Positions 1 to 8,854 of a DNA stretch of 64,000 nt are shown here, in pieces. The DNA comes from Treponema sp. OMZ 798 (GTDB lineage Bacteria; Spirochaetota; Spirochaetia; Treponematales; Treponemataceae): assembly GCF_024181385.1 (NCBI RefSeq), contig NZ_CP051305.1:1612001-1676000 (forward strand), in the 5' to 3' direction. Position 1 is the first letter of the stretch. Every line of letters begins with the position of its first letter. Position numbers and translations under genes: made by a program. The notes under the pieces were generated by a model that did not search any database, had not been told where the DNA came from, and saw only the letters and a program-made list of their open reading frames with translations.

Positions 1-1
1 C

Positions 2-436
2 TGGAATTTAAAGGACTTAAAATATTCTGTTGAACATGACAGGCAACAGGATATAGGTATAGTTACAGAGATTTATGATGAAAGTAATCCTTGGAGATTT
101 CAGATAAACTTTGATATTGATAGAGAGGATATAAGCGATGGAGCTTATGCTCTTATATATCTTCTTGAGCCGCCCCAATTTAACTCTTTTTCAACCTTGG
201 AAAAGATGAAAGAATATATTTTTAGGTTTGGAAATACAATAAAATCAAAAAATGATGAAGAACAATACCTAATGATCGGAAATAGTCTTGATGGAAATGT
301 TTTATTAAAATCAATCAATAATAATGAAATTAAAGAAGTTCCTATTTACGAATTGGTATATGATTATGTATTTATATCTAATGGGTATCCCTTCGGAGAA
401 AATAAAGAAATAGAAAGGTTGTGTAAAAAATCTTAA
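2..436 (+). CDS. Unrecognised phage protein, 5' end outside the window
   Basis: The reading frame is open from base 2 and ends at TAA 434-436, so about 144 residues of the C-terminal part are visible. An internal ATG at 197 has no reason to be the true start because the upstream frame reads as normal coding sequence (acidic, rich in Asp, Glu, Ile). The protein has no membrane segment and no motif I recognise. It ends 11 bases before the methyltransferase and is probably in the same operon. By position it belongs to the prophage; a function cannot be given. Confidence 0.6.
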   Translation, partial: WNLKDLKYSVEHDRQQDIGIVTEIYDESNPWRFQINFDIDREDISDGAYALIYLLEPPQFNSFSTLEKMKEYIFRFGNTIKSKNDEEQYLMIGNSLDGNVLLKSINNNEIKEVPIYELVYDYVFISNGYPFGENKEIERLCKKS

Positions 437-447
437 GGAGTAAAAAT

Positions 448-1419
448 ATGAGTAATGAAACCGAGATTAACAATCTTTTAATAGGCGATTGTAGAAATCT
501 ACTTCCCTCTCTTCCTGATAAGCTCGTTCAATGCGTAGTTACAAGCCCTCCTTATTTTAACTTACGGGATTATGGAGTAGAAGGTCAAATAGGATTAGAG
601 GACTCAGTAGAGGATTATGTTAATTCCTTAGTCAATGTATTCCGTGAGGTAAAGCGGATATTAAAAGATGATGGCACCTTATGGCTTAATCTTGGAGATA
701 GTTATGCAGGAAGCGGCAAGAACAGGAACGCAAAAGGCATAGACTATGGACTTAAAGAAGAATATGAAGATGCACGCCATAAAGGCAGAAGACGAGGAAT
801 AATTAAAAAAACGCCTCTTTCCGGGAAACTCAAGCATAAAGATTTAATAGGTGTTCCTTGGAGAGTTGCATTTGCTCTGCAGGATGACGGCTGGTATTTA
901 AGACAGGATATTATTTGGAATAAACCTAATGTCATGCCGGAAGCAGTAAAAGACAGATGTACTAAAAGCCATGAGTATATTTTTCTTTTATCAAAAAATA
1001 AAAAATACTATTTTGATAATGAAGCCATTAAAGAACCGGTAGTAAGCATAAAGGGAAACAATAAAACTTTTAGAAACGGCGGAGTTTATACAAAAAAACA
1101 GAGCTATTTTAATTCTAAAAAAATAGAAGCAGAAACACATGGTAACAAGCCAAATGAAAGTGGTAAACGCAACAAACGAGACGTGTGGACAATTCCGACA
1201 AATCCATATACAGAAGCTCATTTTGCGGTTTTCCCTCCGGCTTTGATACAACCTTGTATTTTAGCTGGAAGCCGTGAAGGAGATATTATACTTGATCCAT
1301 TTTTTGGTTCAGGTACTGTGGCAGAGGTAGCAGCTTTATTTAACAGGAACTGGATAGGAATAGACATAAACGAAGAATATACCCCTCTGTATAAAAAGAG
1401 ATTAGGATTATTTTCTTAA
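448..1419 (+). CDS. Site-specific DNA methyltransferase, beta class
   Basis: A 323-residue AdoMet-dependent DNA methyltransferase. The catalytic motif IV, TSPPY, lies at about residues 32-36, and the AdoMet-binding motif I, DPFFGSG, lies near residue 283. Motif IV before motif I is the beta-class order. SPPY favours N4-cytosine methylation, but many phage N6-adenine enzymes also carry TSPPYxxxRDYG, so the base modified is uncertain. The start is ATG 448 with a good ribosome site (AGGAG just upstream). No restriction endonuclease lies beside it in the window. An orphan phage enzyme that protects phage DNA or alters expression is the likely role. It sits directly upstream of the head genes. Confidence 0.88.
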   Translation: MSNETEINNLLIGDCRNLLPSLPDKLVQCVVTSPPYFNLRDYGVEGQIGLEDSVEDYVNSLVNVFREVKRILKDDGTLWLNLGDSYAGSGKNRNAKGIDYGLKEEYEDARHKGRRRGIIKKTPLSGKLKHKDLIGVPWRVAFALQDDGWYLRQDIIWNKPNVMPEAVKDRCTKSHEYIFLLSKNKKYYFDNEAIKEPVVSIKGNNKTFRNGGVYTKKQSYFNSKKIEAETHGNKPNESGKRNKRDVWTIPTNPYTEAHFAVFPPALIQPCILAGSREGDIILDPFFGSGTVAEVAALFNRNWIGIDINEEYTPLYKKRLGLFS

Positions 1420-1445
1420 AAAATTTTTTAATTCTTTTTTTTAAG

Positions 1446-1487
1446 TTATGTAACAGAAAAATTTTATTTTGATAGAATGTCGGTATG
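1446..1487 (+). promoter_or_regulatory. Promoter P1 of the phage head operon, leaderless start
   Basis: A 10-base block TTATGTAACA (1446-1455) ends in the -35-like GTAACA at 1450-1455. A 17-base spacer leads to the -10 box TAGAAT at 1473-1478. Only six bases separate the -10 from ATG 1485, so transcription should start at or beside the start codon. There is no Shine-Dalgarno sequence. The same layout occurs at 24903-24944 before the lysis operon. Confidence 0.7.
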
Positions 1488-3167
1488 GAAACTAAAAAGG
1501 ACGGTAAAGAATTATTAGCCGATATAAAGGCTCTTTTTGACATTCTAAAAGATAAGCGCTCTATGCATGAGGCGGAATGGCAGGATGTTTGTACTTATAT
1601 AGGCTCTAATGTTTTTGATTGGGATGAGAACAAGGCCGAAATTAAAAGGCCGAAGCGTCATACCGGCCGGCCGTCCGAATATCTTAAAAAGTTGGTATCG
1701 GGGCTTATGGGTTACACCATAAGTCCCAATGTTACGTGGTTAAAGCTATCTTTAAACAATAACGAAATGCTTGAATATGCAGGGGTTAAAGATTGGTTAG
1801 AACAATCTGAAAAAGCCTTGTATGAGGAGTTCAACAGGAACAATTTATATAGTCAAGTGTCTTTGTTTATAAGCAATGCTGCATCTTTCGGACACGGCGT
1901 TATGCTTATAGATGAAAAGAAAGAGAACGCTATAAGGTTTTTAACTATAGCAGAACCCGAAATTTATATTGCAGAAAACGAATACGGAGATATTGATACC
2001 GTCTTTAGATATTTTTCTATGACTGTAAAAAACATTATAGCCCGTTTTGGTGAAGAAAACGTAAGCGAGCAGATCAAAAACGATGCAAAGGACATTAAGG
2101 GTAAGAATAAAGAGATCAAAATCTTACACGCAGTATTGCCTAGAGATGATTATGATGAAAGCAAGCTCGACAGTAAAAATATGGAGTTTGCAAGCTATTA
2201 TATAGATATGGACAATAACACGATCTTAGAAGAATCGGGTTATTTTGAATTGCCTTACAGTATTTTTATTTGGGAAAAAGAAACCTCATCAGCTTACGGA
2301 GGAAGCCCTGCAAGAGAGGCTATCCCCGATATGAGACTTTTAAACAAGGTAGAAGAAGCAAGGTTAAAGCTCGCTCAGCTAGTGTCTGAGCCGCCTATGA
2401 ATGTACCTGATTCTATGAGAGGTTTTGAATCGGTTGTTCCTGCAGGATATAACTATTATGAAAGGCCAGATATGATAATGACACCTATCAACATAGGGGC
2501 TAACTTTCCTATCACGCTTGAAACCATACAGGATATAGAGTCGAGATTAAGGGATAAGTTCCATGTCGATTTTATGCTTATGTTGCAGGCTCAAACGGCT
2601 CAAAAGACAGCAACGGAAGTTATAGAATTGCAGGGCGAAAAGTCAGCTCTTTTATCAAGCTTAATTGTCAATCAAAATAAGGCCTTGTCTGAAATAGTGA
2701 TAAGAACTTTAAACATTATGTACAGGCAGGGAAGATTCCCGGAGCCTCCCAATATTTTAAACGGCTCGGATGCGGTTTTAAATGTTGACTTTGTAGGGCC
2801 TTTAGCACAGGCACAAAAACGCTATCATCAAACGGGAGGAGTACAAACAAGTTTAGCCATATCACAACCCATTATACAAATGAACCCCGAAGTACTTGAT
2901 TATATAGATACGGACAAGTTACTTAAAAACGTACTCGATACGAACGGATTCCCTCAATCGGCAATAAGAGAAGACGATGAGGTTGCACAATTAAGGGAGC
3001 AAAGAGCACAGGCTCAAATGCAGGCTATGCAGGCTCAAATGCAAATGCAAGCCCAAAGCGATATAACGAATAACTTTGATAAACTTAACGAACCGGTAAA
3101 AGAAGGCTCGCCTATTCAAGAGTTATCGGAGCAGTTACAAGGGGGATTAGGTGGGGCTAATGAGTAA
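1485..3167 (+). CDS. Phage portal (head-to-tail connector) protein
   Basis: A 560-residue portal protein of the podovirus head-tail connector type. The dodecameric portal forms the DNA entry and exit ring at one capsid vertex. Evidence is the length typical for T7/BPP-1-type portals, the N-terminal fold region with a GYTISPNVTWLKL stretch, the central GGSPAREAIPDMRLLNK region, and a C-terminal Gln/Met/Ala-rich helical tail (about residues 500-530). It is followed by scaffold and capsid genes, which is the standard order. The start is ATG 1485, without a ribosome site but right behind promoter P1. Confidence 0.92.
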   Translation: METKKDGKELLADIKALFDILKDKRSMHEAEWQDVCTYIGSNVFDWDENKAEIKRPKRHTGRPSEYLKKLVSGLMGYTISPNVTWLKLSLNNNEMLEYAGVKDWLEQSEKALYEEFNRNNLYSQVSLFISNAASFGHGVMLIDEKKENAIRFLTIAEPEIYIAENEYGDIDTVFRYFSMTVKNIIARFGEENVSEQIKNDAKDIKGKNKEIKILHAVLPRDDYDESKLDSKNMEFASYYIDMDNNTILEESGYFELPYSIFIWEKETSSAYGGSPAREAIPDMRLLNKVEEARLKLAQLVSEPPMNVPDSMRGFESVVPAGYNYYERPDMIMTPINIGANFPITLETIQDIESRLRDKFHVDFMLMLQAQTAQKTATEVIELQGEKSALLSSLIVNQNKALSEIVIRTLNIMYRQGRFPEPPNILNGSDAVLNVDFVGPLAQAQKRYHQTGGVQTSLAISQPIIQMNPEVLDYIDTDKLLKNVLDTNGFPQSAIREDDEVAQLREQRAQAQMQAMQAQMQMQAQSDITNNFDKLNEPVKEGSPIQELSEQLQGGLGGANE

Positions 3168-3426
3168 ATGCGTACTTCCGGGCTATGAAACAAGCAGCCC
3201 CGAAGAGCAGATAAAGGTTTTAAGAGAAACCTTTAAAAGAGTATTTAAAACCGAGGACGGCAGAATAGTATTCAATGCTCTTTTAAACGATTTATTTTAT
3301 TTTACTGAGGCAAAGACCGAGGCGGAAAAAGCCTTGTGTGAATATGCAAAATTTTTTTTGAGGGAAAGATTGGGAATTACCAAGACATTGGATATAACCG
3401 ATGCCTTAATCAATAACCTTGATTGA
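3151..3426 (+). CDS. Small phage protein, Bbp19-like
   Basis: A 91-residue mainly helical protein that begins inside the end of the portal gene (17-base overlap). GTG 3151 has AAGGGGG five bases upstream; ATG 3160 is an alternative that would give 88 residues. The stretch with FKRVFKTEDGRIVFNALL resembles the small Bbp19-type protein that follows the portal in BPP-1-like podoviruses. That assignment is from memory of the family and from position only. Its role in the virion is unknown. Confidence 0.6.
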   Translation: MGLMSKCVLPGYETSSPEEQIKVLRETFKRVFKTEDGRIVFNALLNDLFYFTEAKTEAEKALCEYAKFFLRERLGITKTLDITDALINNLD

Positions 3427-3452
3427 CCTTAAATAAAACAAGGAGTAATGGA

Positions 3453-4295
3453 ATGGATGGACTAGATCAGAACAATGGAAATCAGACACCAGAGGGTAAC
3501 GGAAGCGGAGAAACACAGGCGACCGGTACATCAGTTTTAGATGCTTTTAAGGGAGCAGGAGCCGGAAGCAATCAGGAACCTACAAATGGGAATGATAATG
3601 TTAAGGGCGGACAGGCTAACAAAGAAGCAGAAACTTATGCTTTAAAAGCTTGGGGAGCACAGCTTTCAAAGGAATTAAAGGAAAATGCGGAAGCGGTTAA
3701 GGTATTATCCAAATTCGAGGATATATCGGGCCTTGCCAATTCCTACATCGAACTTGAAAAAAAACAAGGAAGCATGCACACAATCCCGGGCGAAAAAGCA
3801 ACACAAGAAGAACTTGATGCTTTTTATAAAAGATTGGGAAAACCGGAAGCAGCCGATAAGTATTCTTTTGATCAGAAATACGAAGCCGAAAAACGGTTTG
3901 CGGAGGCAGCTTTTAAGGCTAACCTATCAGACAGGCAGGCTAAGGAGCTTTATGATTTTTTCATAAACATAGGACAAAGTCAAACAGCTCAATACAAAGA
4001 AATTCTTGCAAAAAAAGCACAAGAGACGGATGCCTTATTACAAAAAGAATACGGCAAAGATTTTGAGCAAAAAATGGCTAGCTACACCAAGGGCCTAAAA
4101 CTTTTAGGAGGCGGTGAAGTTATGAAGCAGCTTGAAGAAACAGGGCTTGCCTATGATCCGGGTTTTGTCAAACTGATGATAAATGCCGGTGAAGCTTTTA
4201 AGGAAAGCCAAACCGTGATAGGAAACGGAACGGCAACATCAGGCGGAATAAAATCGGCACGGGAGGGAGGCACCTTTTCTTTTTTTGAAAAATAA
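3453..4295 (+). CDS. Phage capsid scaffolding protein
   Basis: A 280-residue scaffold protein that guides capsid assembly and leaves or is degraded before packaging. The N-terminal 70 residues are Gly, Asn and Gln rich and probably disordered. A stretch near residues 110-140 reading IPGEKATQEELDAFYKRLG is typical of podovirus scaffolds (IPG...AFYxRLGxP), followed by helical sequence. ATG 3453 is chosen because AGGAG lies at 3441-3445; a frame-open TTG at 3423 has no comparable site. It lies directly before the major capsid gene. Confidence 0.85.
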   Translation: MDGLDQNNGNQTPEGNGSGETQATGTSVLDAFKGAGAGSNQEPTNGNDNVKGGQANKEAETYALKAWGAQLSKELKENAEAVKVLSKFEDISGLANSYIELEKKQGSMHTIPGEKATQEELDAFYKRLGKPEAADKYSFDQKYEAEKRFAEAAFKANLSDRQAKELYDFFINIGQSQTAQYKEILAKKAQETDALLQKEYGKDFEQKMASYTKGLKLLGGGEVMKQLEETGLAYDPGFVKLMINAGEAFKESQTVIGNGTATSGGIKSAREGGTFSFFEK

Positions 4296-4316
4296 AATTT
4301 TTATTGGAGGTAATAA

Positions 4317-5279
4317 ATGCCTAATTTATCGATGACGGACAGCATGACAGCATTGGAAGTTATGCGAAGGGCAAACAATCAGGACGGGTTCCATATCGTA
4401 GAGCTTATGGCTCAAACGAATGAGATATTGAAAGATATGCCTATGATTGAGGCAAACGACGGCACGGTACACAACACGCTTGTACGTACTTCTTTACGGA
4501 GTGGTACACACAGAAAGTACAACGAAGGAATTGCACCGGGAGCTACCACAACCGACACGATCAGAGACCGTATCACAATGCTTGAAGATTACAGCATAGT
4601 TGATAAGGACTTGGCAGATCATTCGGGAAACGTAAAGGCTTTAAGAGCAAGTGAAGCCGATGCTTTTTTGCAGGGTATGGGACAAACACAAGCAGAAGAA
4701 CTTATTTACGGCGACCACGGAAGAAACGAGGCGGAAATTAACGGACTTGCGGTAAGGCTTAATAAGCTTTCCAATAAAAACGTTATGAACGCAGGAGGAA
4801 GCGGTAATAAGTGTACATCAATCTATGTATGTGCAGTAGGTAACAGGTTTGCTCACCTCATTTACCCGCGGGGCCGAAAGGACTGCGGAGTTAAAACGGA
4901 AGACAAGGGCCTTCAAGACTGGCCTATGGAAAATGGCAAGGTAATGCCGGCCTATGTACAATTCTTTTCAACACATTACGGACTTTCAATCGCTCATCCT
5001 GATGCCGTTAAGCGTATTTGTAATATCGACAACACGGTACCGGGAGATAAAATCGTAGAAATGATCCTTGAAGCTATGCTTAGGTTACCGCAGGGAGCTC
5101 AAGGCGTATCTATCTATTGTAATCAGGATATGCTGGTAAAAATCGACAAGGCCGCTTGGAGCAAGGGCAATGCCGTATTTACCAAAGAAGATCCGTGGGG
5201 AGACATGATAACCCACATCAGAGCAGGAAGATGCCGAAGGGTTGATGCAATTCTTTCAACCGAACAAGCGCTTGTTTAA
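4317..5279 (+). CDS. Phage major capsid protein
   Basis: A 320-residue major coat protein, of the HK97-fold class by family. The N-terminus contains the ALEVMRRANNQDGFHIVELM and NEILKDMPMIEAN stretches, and the protein ends with the VDAILSTE(Q/A) type of C-terminus seen in BPP-1-like podovirus coat proteins. The size, its position after the scaffold and its strong ribosome site (GGAGG before ATG 4317) fit a highly expressed coat gene. A hairpin lies just behind the stop codon. Confidence 0.9.
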   Translation: MPNLSMTDSMTALEVMRRANNQDGFHIVELMAQTNEILKDMPMIEANDGTVHNTLVRTSLRSGTHRKYNEGIAPGATTTDTIRDRITMLEDYSIVDKDLADHSGNVKALRASEADAFLQGMGQTQAEELIYGDHGRNEAEINGLAVRLNKLSNKNVMNAGGSGNKCTSIYVCAVGNRFAHLIYPRGRKDCGVKTEDKGLQDWPMENGKVMPAYVQFFSTHYGLSIAHPDAVKRICNIDNTVPGDKIVEMILEAMLRLPQGAQGVSIYCNQDMLVKIDKAAWSKGNAVFTKEDPWGDMITHIRAGRCRRVDAILSTEQALV

Positions 5280-5291
5280 TCGGTAACGGAT

Positions 5292-5325
5292 AATGGGTAA
5301 TTGGTATTTTTGCCTATTACCCATT
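5292..5325 (+). terminator. Hairpin behind the major capsid gene
   Basis: AATGGGTAATTGG (5292-5304) pairs with CCTATTACCCATT (5313-5325), with one T-T mismatch and an eight-base loop. No U-run follows directly, so it is more likely a transcript-stabilising or partially terminating hairpin than a full terminator. Confidence 0.55.
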
Positions 5326-5356
5326 GAGTAAAATATTTTTATAAGGAGTTTTAAAA

Positions 5357-5740
5357 ATGGCTAATCTTTGTTTGGATAAACGCTTGGAGCTTTCAAGCGA
5401 TCAGGCAATTACAACAACGGCAGAAAGTCAAAATGCTATTGATTTTGGTGTGGACTCTTGCAGTGCAGACGGCAAGAGAATTGATTTTAGAATCAAGGAA
5501 AAGTTTGTAGGAGGTACATCCTTAAAGTTTATCTTGCAGGATAGTGCAAACGGTACAAGCTTTGAGGATAAGCTTACCTCGCCCGTTTTTAATACTGCAG
5601 CATTGGTTGAAAGCCAAAAAGAGCCCTTGTATTCTCTTGTTATCCCTAAAGGCTTACGCCGGTACATCAGGGTTAAGTATGAAGTGAACGGCACTTTTAG
5701 TAAGGGCAAGATTCACGCAATTTTGAACACGGAAATGTAA
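5357..5740 (+). CDS. Bbp16-like capsid cement protein
   Basis: A 127-residue protein, beta-rich by composition. The N-terminal pattern LxLSSDQAITTTAESQNAIDFG, followed by a FxLQDSxxGxxF-type segment and a C-terminal strand pattern, matches what I know of the Bbp16 family. In BPP-1-like podoviruses these cement proteins decorate the capsid and are encoded next to the coat gene. Position supports the call. The ribosome site AAGGAG precedes ATG 5357. Confidence is moderate because no search was run. Confidence 0.72.
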   Translation: MANLCLDKRLELSSDQAITTTAESQNAIDFGVDSCSADGKRIDFRIKEKFVGGTSLKFILQDSANGTSFEDKLTSPVFNTAALVESQKEPLYSLVIPKGLRRYIRVKYEVNGTFSKGKIHAILNTEM

Positions 5741-5750
5741 GGAGGTTTTT

Positions 5751-6179
5751 ATGGCTAAGAAAAATAAAACAAAGGACGAGGTAAGGGAAGAGCTAAAAGC
5801 CGCAAATCCTCATTTTACCGATGAGCAGATTGATGAACTTTTAGCGGAATCTTTTGACCAGGACGATACCGAAAAAGATAAGACCTTAACCGGAAGCGGT
5901 ACAGAAGCAGCAGCTTTAAAGGCTGAAATTGAAGCCGAAAGGCTTGCACTCGAAAAGGAAAAAGAAGCCCTAGCCTTGGAAAGATCAGAGCTTGAAAAGG
6001 ACAGGGCCGAACTTGACAAAAAGCTTACAGGCTTAGGTGAAAAGCTTGATACGGCTTTTACAGGCAAGGAACAAGAGTATGTTTGCAACACTGCATGTAC
6101 TTTTGACGGAGCCTATTATAGGGCCGGTGATATTTTGGTTACGAGCAAAGAAGTATCCGAATTCTTTGACCCCGTATAG
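5751..6179 (+). CDS. Phage coiled-coil protein of unknown role
   Basis: A 142-residue protein. Residues about 60-105 are a strongly charged coiled coil rich in Glu, Lys, Leu and Ala. The last 35 residues form a small separate module (YVCNTACTFDGAYYRAGD...) with two cysteines. It starts eleven bases behind the cement gene with a strong AAGGAGG site. It is probably a structural or assembly protein of the head; the exact role is not recognised. Confidence 0.65.
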   Translation: MAKKNKTKDEVREELKAANPHFTDEQIDELLAESFDQDDTEKDKTLTGSGTEAAALKAEIEAERLALEKEKEALALERSELEKDRAELDKKLTGLGEKLDTAFTGKEQEYVCNTACTFDGAYYRAGDILVTSKEVSEFFDPV

Positions 6180-6191
6180 ATTGATTACTTT

Positions 6192-6272
6192 TGAGGCTTT
6201 TAAGGCGTGAAAAAGATTAAAAGTTTTTTCTCCTCACTTAGCTTTTACTTTTGATTAACGCCTTAAAGCCTC
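6192..6272 (+). promoter_or_regulatory. Large inverted repeat between head and tail gene blocks
   Basis: TGAGGCTTTTAAGGCGT (6192-6208) is the reverse complement, with one bulged base, of ACGCCTTAAAGCCTCA (6257-6272). The arms enclose 48 bases. Transcribed, it gives a 16-base-pair stem between the coiled-coil gene and the head-tail adaptor gene. No U-run follows, so an mRNA-processing or stabilising element is more likely than a terminator. Confidence 0.5.
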
Positions 6273-6293
6273 ATCTTTAAAAAGAGGTGAAAG

Positions 6294-6884
6294 ATGAATA
6301 TAGATAGACAGTTAGCAAACAGGGCCTTATCGGCTGTCGGAGAGCCTCAATTACATGAGACGGACACAACCTCTAAAAGTTTTTTACTTGTCAAAAAATT
6401 TTATTTACCTACCATGTTGGAAAGCCTTGAAATGGTTCCGTGGACCAGCGGAAAAAAAAGAAAGAAATTAGAAAAAGATTTATCGGAAAATTACACCGAC
6501 TATTCGGGAGCTTTTAAACTCCCTATAGATTGCGGGAAAATTATAGAGTTAAAAGATAAAAGCTATTATATCGTTGAAGGCAAAACGCTTTATACGGATT
6601 CAAGTGAAGCGGTTTTACTTTATATCACGAACGGAAAATTACCGGAAGGAACGGGAAATGTTGACGATGATTTTCCCGATTACGATCCGCCCGAATATGA
6701 GGCTATGTTTTATCAAGCCTTCGAATTAAGGCTTGCAAGTAAATTAGCCTTGGAATTATCGGGTAAGCCTGAATTACATAAAATGCTTTTACAGGAAGCT
6801 GCAATGATTGAAGAAGCAGCTTATAGAAATACAAAGACCTTAAGTGCAGGAAAGAAAAAAGGTAATTCCTGGTGGATCGACTGA
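6294..6884 (+). CDS. Head-tail adaptor / tail tubular protein A-like
   Basis: A 196-residue protein. The opening pattern (NRALSAVGEP, then a tyrosine-containing helix and MVPWTSGKKRKKL) is the hallmark of podovirus tail tubular A or gp4-like adaptor proteins, which sit between portal and tail nozzle. The C-terminal helices (about residues 135-185, rich in Ala and Leu) also fit. It is followed 13 bases later by the nozzle gene, the usual partner. The start ATG 6294 has AGAGGTG upstream. Confidence 0.78.
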   Translation: MNIDRQLANRALSAVGEPQLHETDTTSKSFLLVKKFYLPTMLESLEMVPWTSGKKRKKLEKDLSENYTDYSGAFKLPIDCGKIIELKDKSYYIVEGKTLYTDSSEAVLLYITNGKLPEGTGNVDDDFPDYDPPEYEAMFYQAFELRLASKLALELSGKPELHKMLLQEAAMIEEAAYRNTKTLSAGKKKGNSWWID

Positions 6885-6897
6885 AAATGAGGCGTAT

Positions 6898-8841
6898 ATG
6901 TTGATTACGAATTTTGCAGGCGGAGAGGTTAGTAAAAATCTTTATGGACGTATCGATTTACCTATTTATCAAAATAGTGTTTCACGCCTTGAAAACTTTG
7001 ATATTATGCAAACAGGAGGAATTAAAAGACGAGGCGGAACCGAAAGGATAGGAAAGCTAAAAGGTGAAGCCCGCCTTATTCCGTTTATCGTAAACAATAC
7101 CTTATCTTTTATTTTTGAAATAGGACCCGAATATATCCGTATTTGGAAAAACGGAACGCTTCTTACTCTTGCAGGTTTTCCTGTAGAGTTTACCCCTACC
7201 CCCGATTTACCGCTTTATCAAAAAAGCGACTTACAGGAAATTCAATATGCTCAAACCTATGATAGTCTTTACTTGGCACACAGGTATTATAAGCCTTATG
7301 TAATAAAATGGCAGGGAGGCGATACTTTTACATTTGGAAGCCTTAACATTACCGGCAATGCTCACAAGCTGCCGTTCCAAGGAAGCGACAACTACCCTGC
7401 TTGTGTTGCTCTTTTTCAAGGCCGGTTATTTTTTGCAAGCACGATAAGGGAGCCGCAGAAAATTTGGGCCAGCAAAGTTTTTGAATACGAAAACTTTACT
7501 TATTTTGATACAATCGTTTCTAAAACTACACAACTTAAAAATCCTGACTTGCGTATTTTTAGTGCAAGAGCAACAAAGGATAGTGATATATTAACCGAGC
7601 TTACGAAAGATTTTACGGATATCGCAAACATCACAGATTATTACGTATCAGGACATAAGGGTATACCTAAAGATACTAAGGTTTTATCGGTAAGCTCGGA
7701 CACAATGAAGTTATCAAAACCTGCAACAGTCGATAAAGAAGATATAGTCTTATCCATTCATCTTTGGAAAAATGCAGACAGCCCGCAGGCAGATGATTAC
7801 AAGGACATAGAAATAATTAACAATGTTACAGCCCCCGATCATGCTTTTTATTTTGAAATAGGAAGCGATAAAAACGACAAAATAAAATGGATTACTCCAT
7901 CGAAAGATTTAATTATAGGTACCGAAAGCTCTGAATGGATTTTAAGCGAGGGAGTTACAGCTCAAAGAATAGAGGTACAATTACACAGCCGATACGGAGT
8001 TGCAGATTTTCAAGGCTCTTTAATAGGACGATCGGTAATTTATATAGGACAAGGAGGCCGTACTTTAAGGGATTATGCTTATGACTACCAAGAGCGTACC
8101 TATAAATCTATTGACCTTACGCAGGCAGCCTCACACCTGCTTATCGAAAGTAAGGCGGTAGATTTTGATTATACAAACTCGCCCGTACAAAAGATTTATT
8201 TATCGCGTGAAGACGGAACGGCTTGCGTTTTACTTTACGACAAGAATACCGGTATTGCAGCGTGGAGTAAGATTATTTTAGGGAACGGAAAAATTAAAAA
8301 TATAGTTACGGTTCCGGGCCTTGAAGGATTTGATGATGTTTATTTTGAAGTTGAACGAGGCGATAAATTCTATCTTGAAAAAATTGCAGAAAAAGAAAGA
8401 GATAAAACAATTTACCTTGACTCATTTAGTAAATACAACGCAGAAACTGAAGCGGATGAATACGAGTTATCAAGCGTATTTATCCCTGACGGAAGAAAAA
8501 TCTTTAAACTAGCAGAACTTCCTGATGAATACAAGGATTTTTCAAAAGAGATGTATATAGGTTATGAGTATACCTCCACAGTTGAAAGTTTACCTGTTAT
8601 TAACAGCGCAGACAACAACAAAAAGCGGATTGCAGCTTTATTGATAAGATTTTTAGACTCTTATTTACCGCTTGTAAGTCAGACGGAAACAAGGGATCAG
8701 ACTATATATGAGGATGAGCCTTTTAGCGGTGTTGTTTCGGTTCCTGTTGAGGGGAATTTTAATAGGGATGTTTTTTTTAAACTTGAAATGAAAAGGCCGG
8801 AGCGGTGCGAGATTTTGGCCGTTAATGCTAATTTAGCTTAA
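6898..8841 (+). CDS. Tail nozzle / tail tubular protein B-like
   Basis: A 647-residue podovirus tail nozzle protein. The N-terminus ITNFAGGEVSKNLYGRIDL followed by YQNSVSRLENFDIMQTGGIKRRGGTE is the recognisable signature of this family (NFTGGELSPxLxGRxDLxxY...xNFxVxxxGGxxRRPGT). The remainder is beta-rich, as expected for a nozzle. ATG 6898 is preferred because GAGG lies at 6889-6892; an earlier GTG at 6844 would overlap the preceding gene by 40 bases. Confidence 0.88.
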   Translation: MLITNFAGGEVSKNLYGRIDLPIYQNSVSRLENFDIMQTGGIKRRGGTERIGKLKGEARLIPFIVNNTLSFIFEIGPEYIRIWKNGTLLTLAGFPVEFTPTPDLPLYQKSDLQEIQYAQTYDSLYLAHRYYKPYVIKWQGGDTFTFGSLNITGNAHKLPFQGSDNYPACVALFQGRLFFASTIREPQKIWASKVFEYENFTYFDTIVSKTTQLKNPDLRIFSARATKDSDILTELTKDFTDIANITDYYVSGHKGIPKDTKVLSVSSDTMKLSKPATVDKEDIVLSIHLWKNADSPQADDYKDIEIINNVTAPDHAFYFEIGSDKNDKIKWITPSKDLIIGTESSEWILSEGVTAQRIEVQLHSRYGVADFQGSLIGRSVIYIGQGGRTLRDYAYDYQERTYKSIDLTQAASHLLIESKAVDFDYTNSPVQKIYLSREDGTACVLLYDKNTGIAAWSKIILGNGKIKNIVTVPGLEGFDDVYFEVERGDKFYLEKIAEKERDKTIYLDSFSKYNAETEADEYELSSVFIPDGRKIFKLAELPDEYKDFSKEMYIGYEYTSTVESLPVINSADNNKKRIAALLIRFLDSYLPLVSQTETRDQTIYEDEPFSGVVSVPVEGNFNRDVFFKLEMKRPERCEILAVNANLA

Positions 8842-8854
8842 AGGAGTGTTTTAC

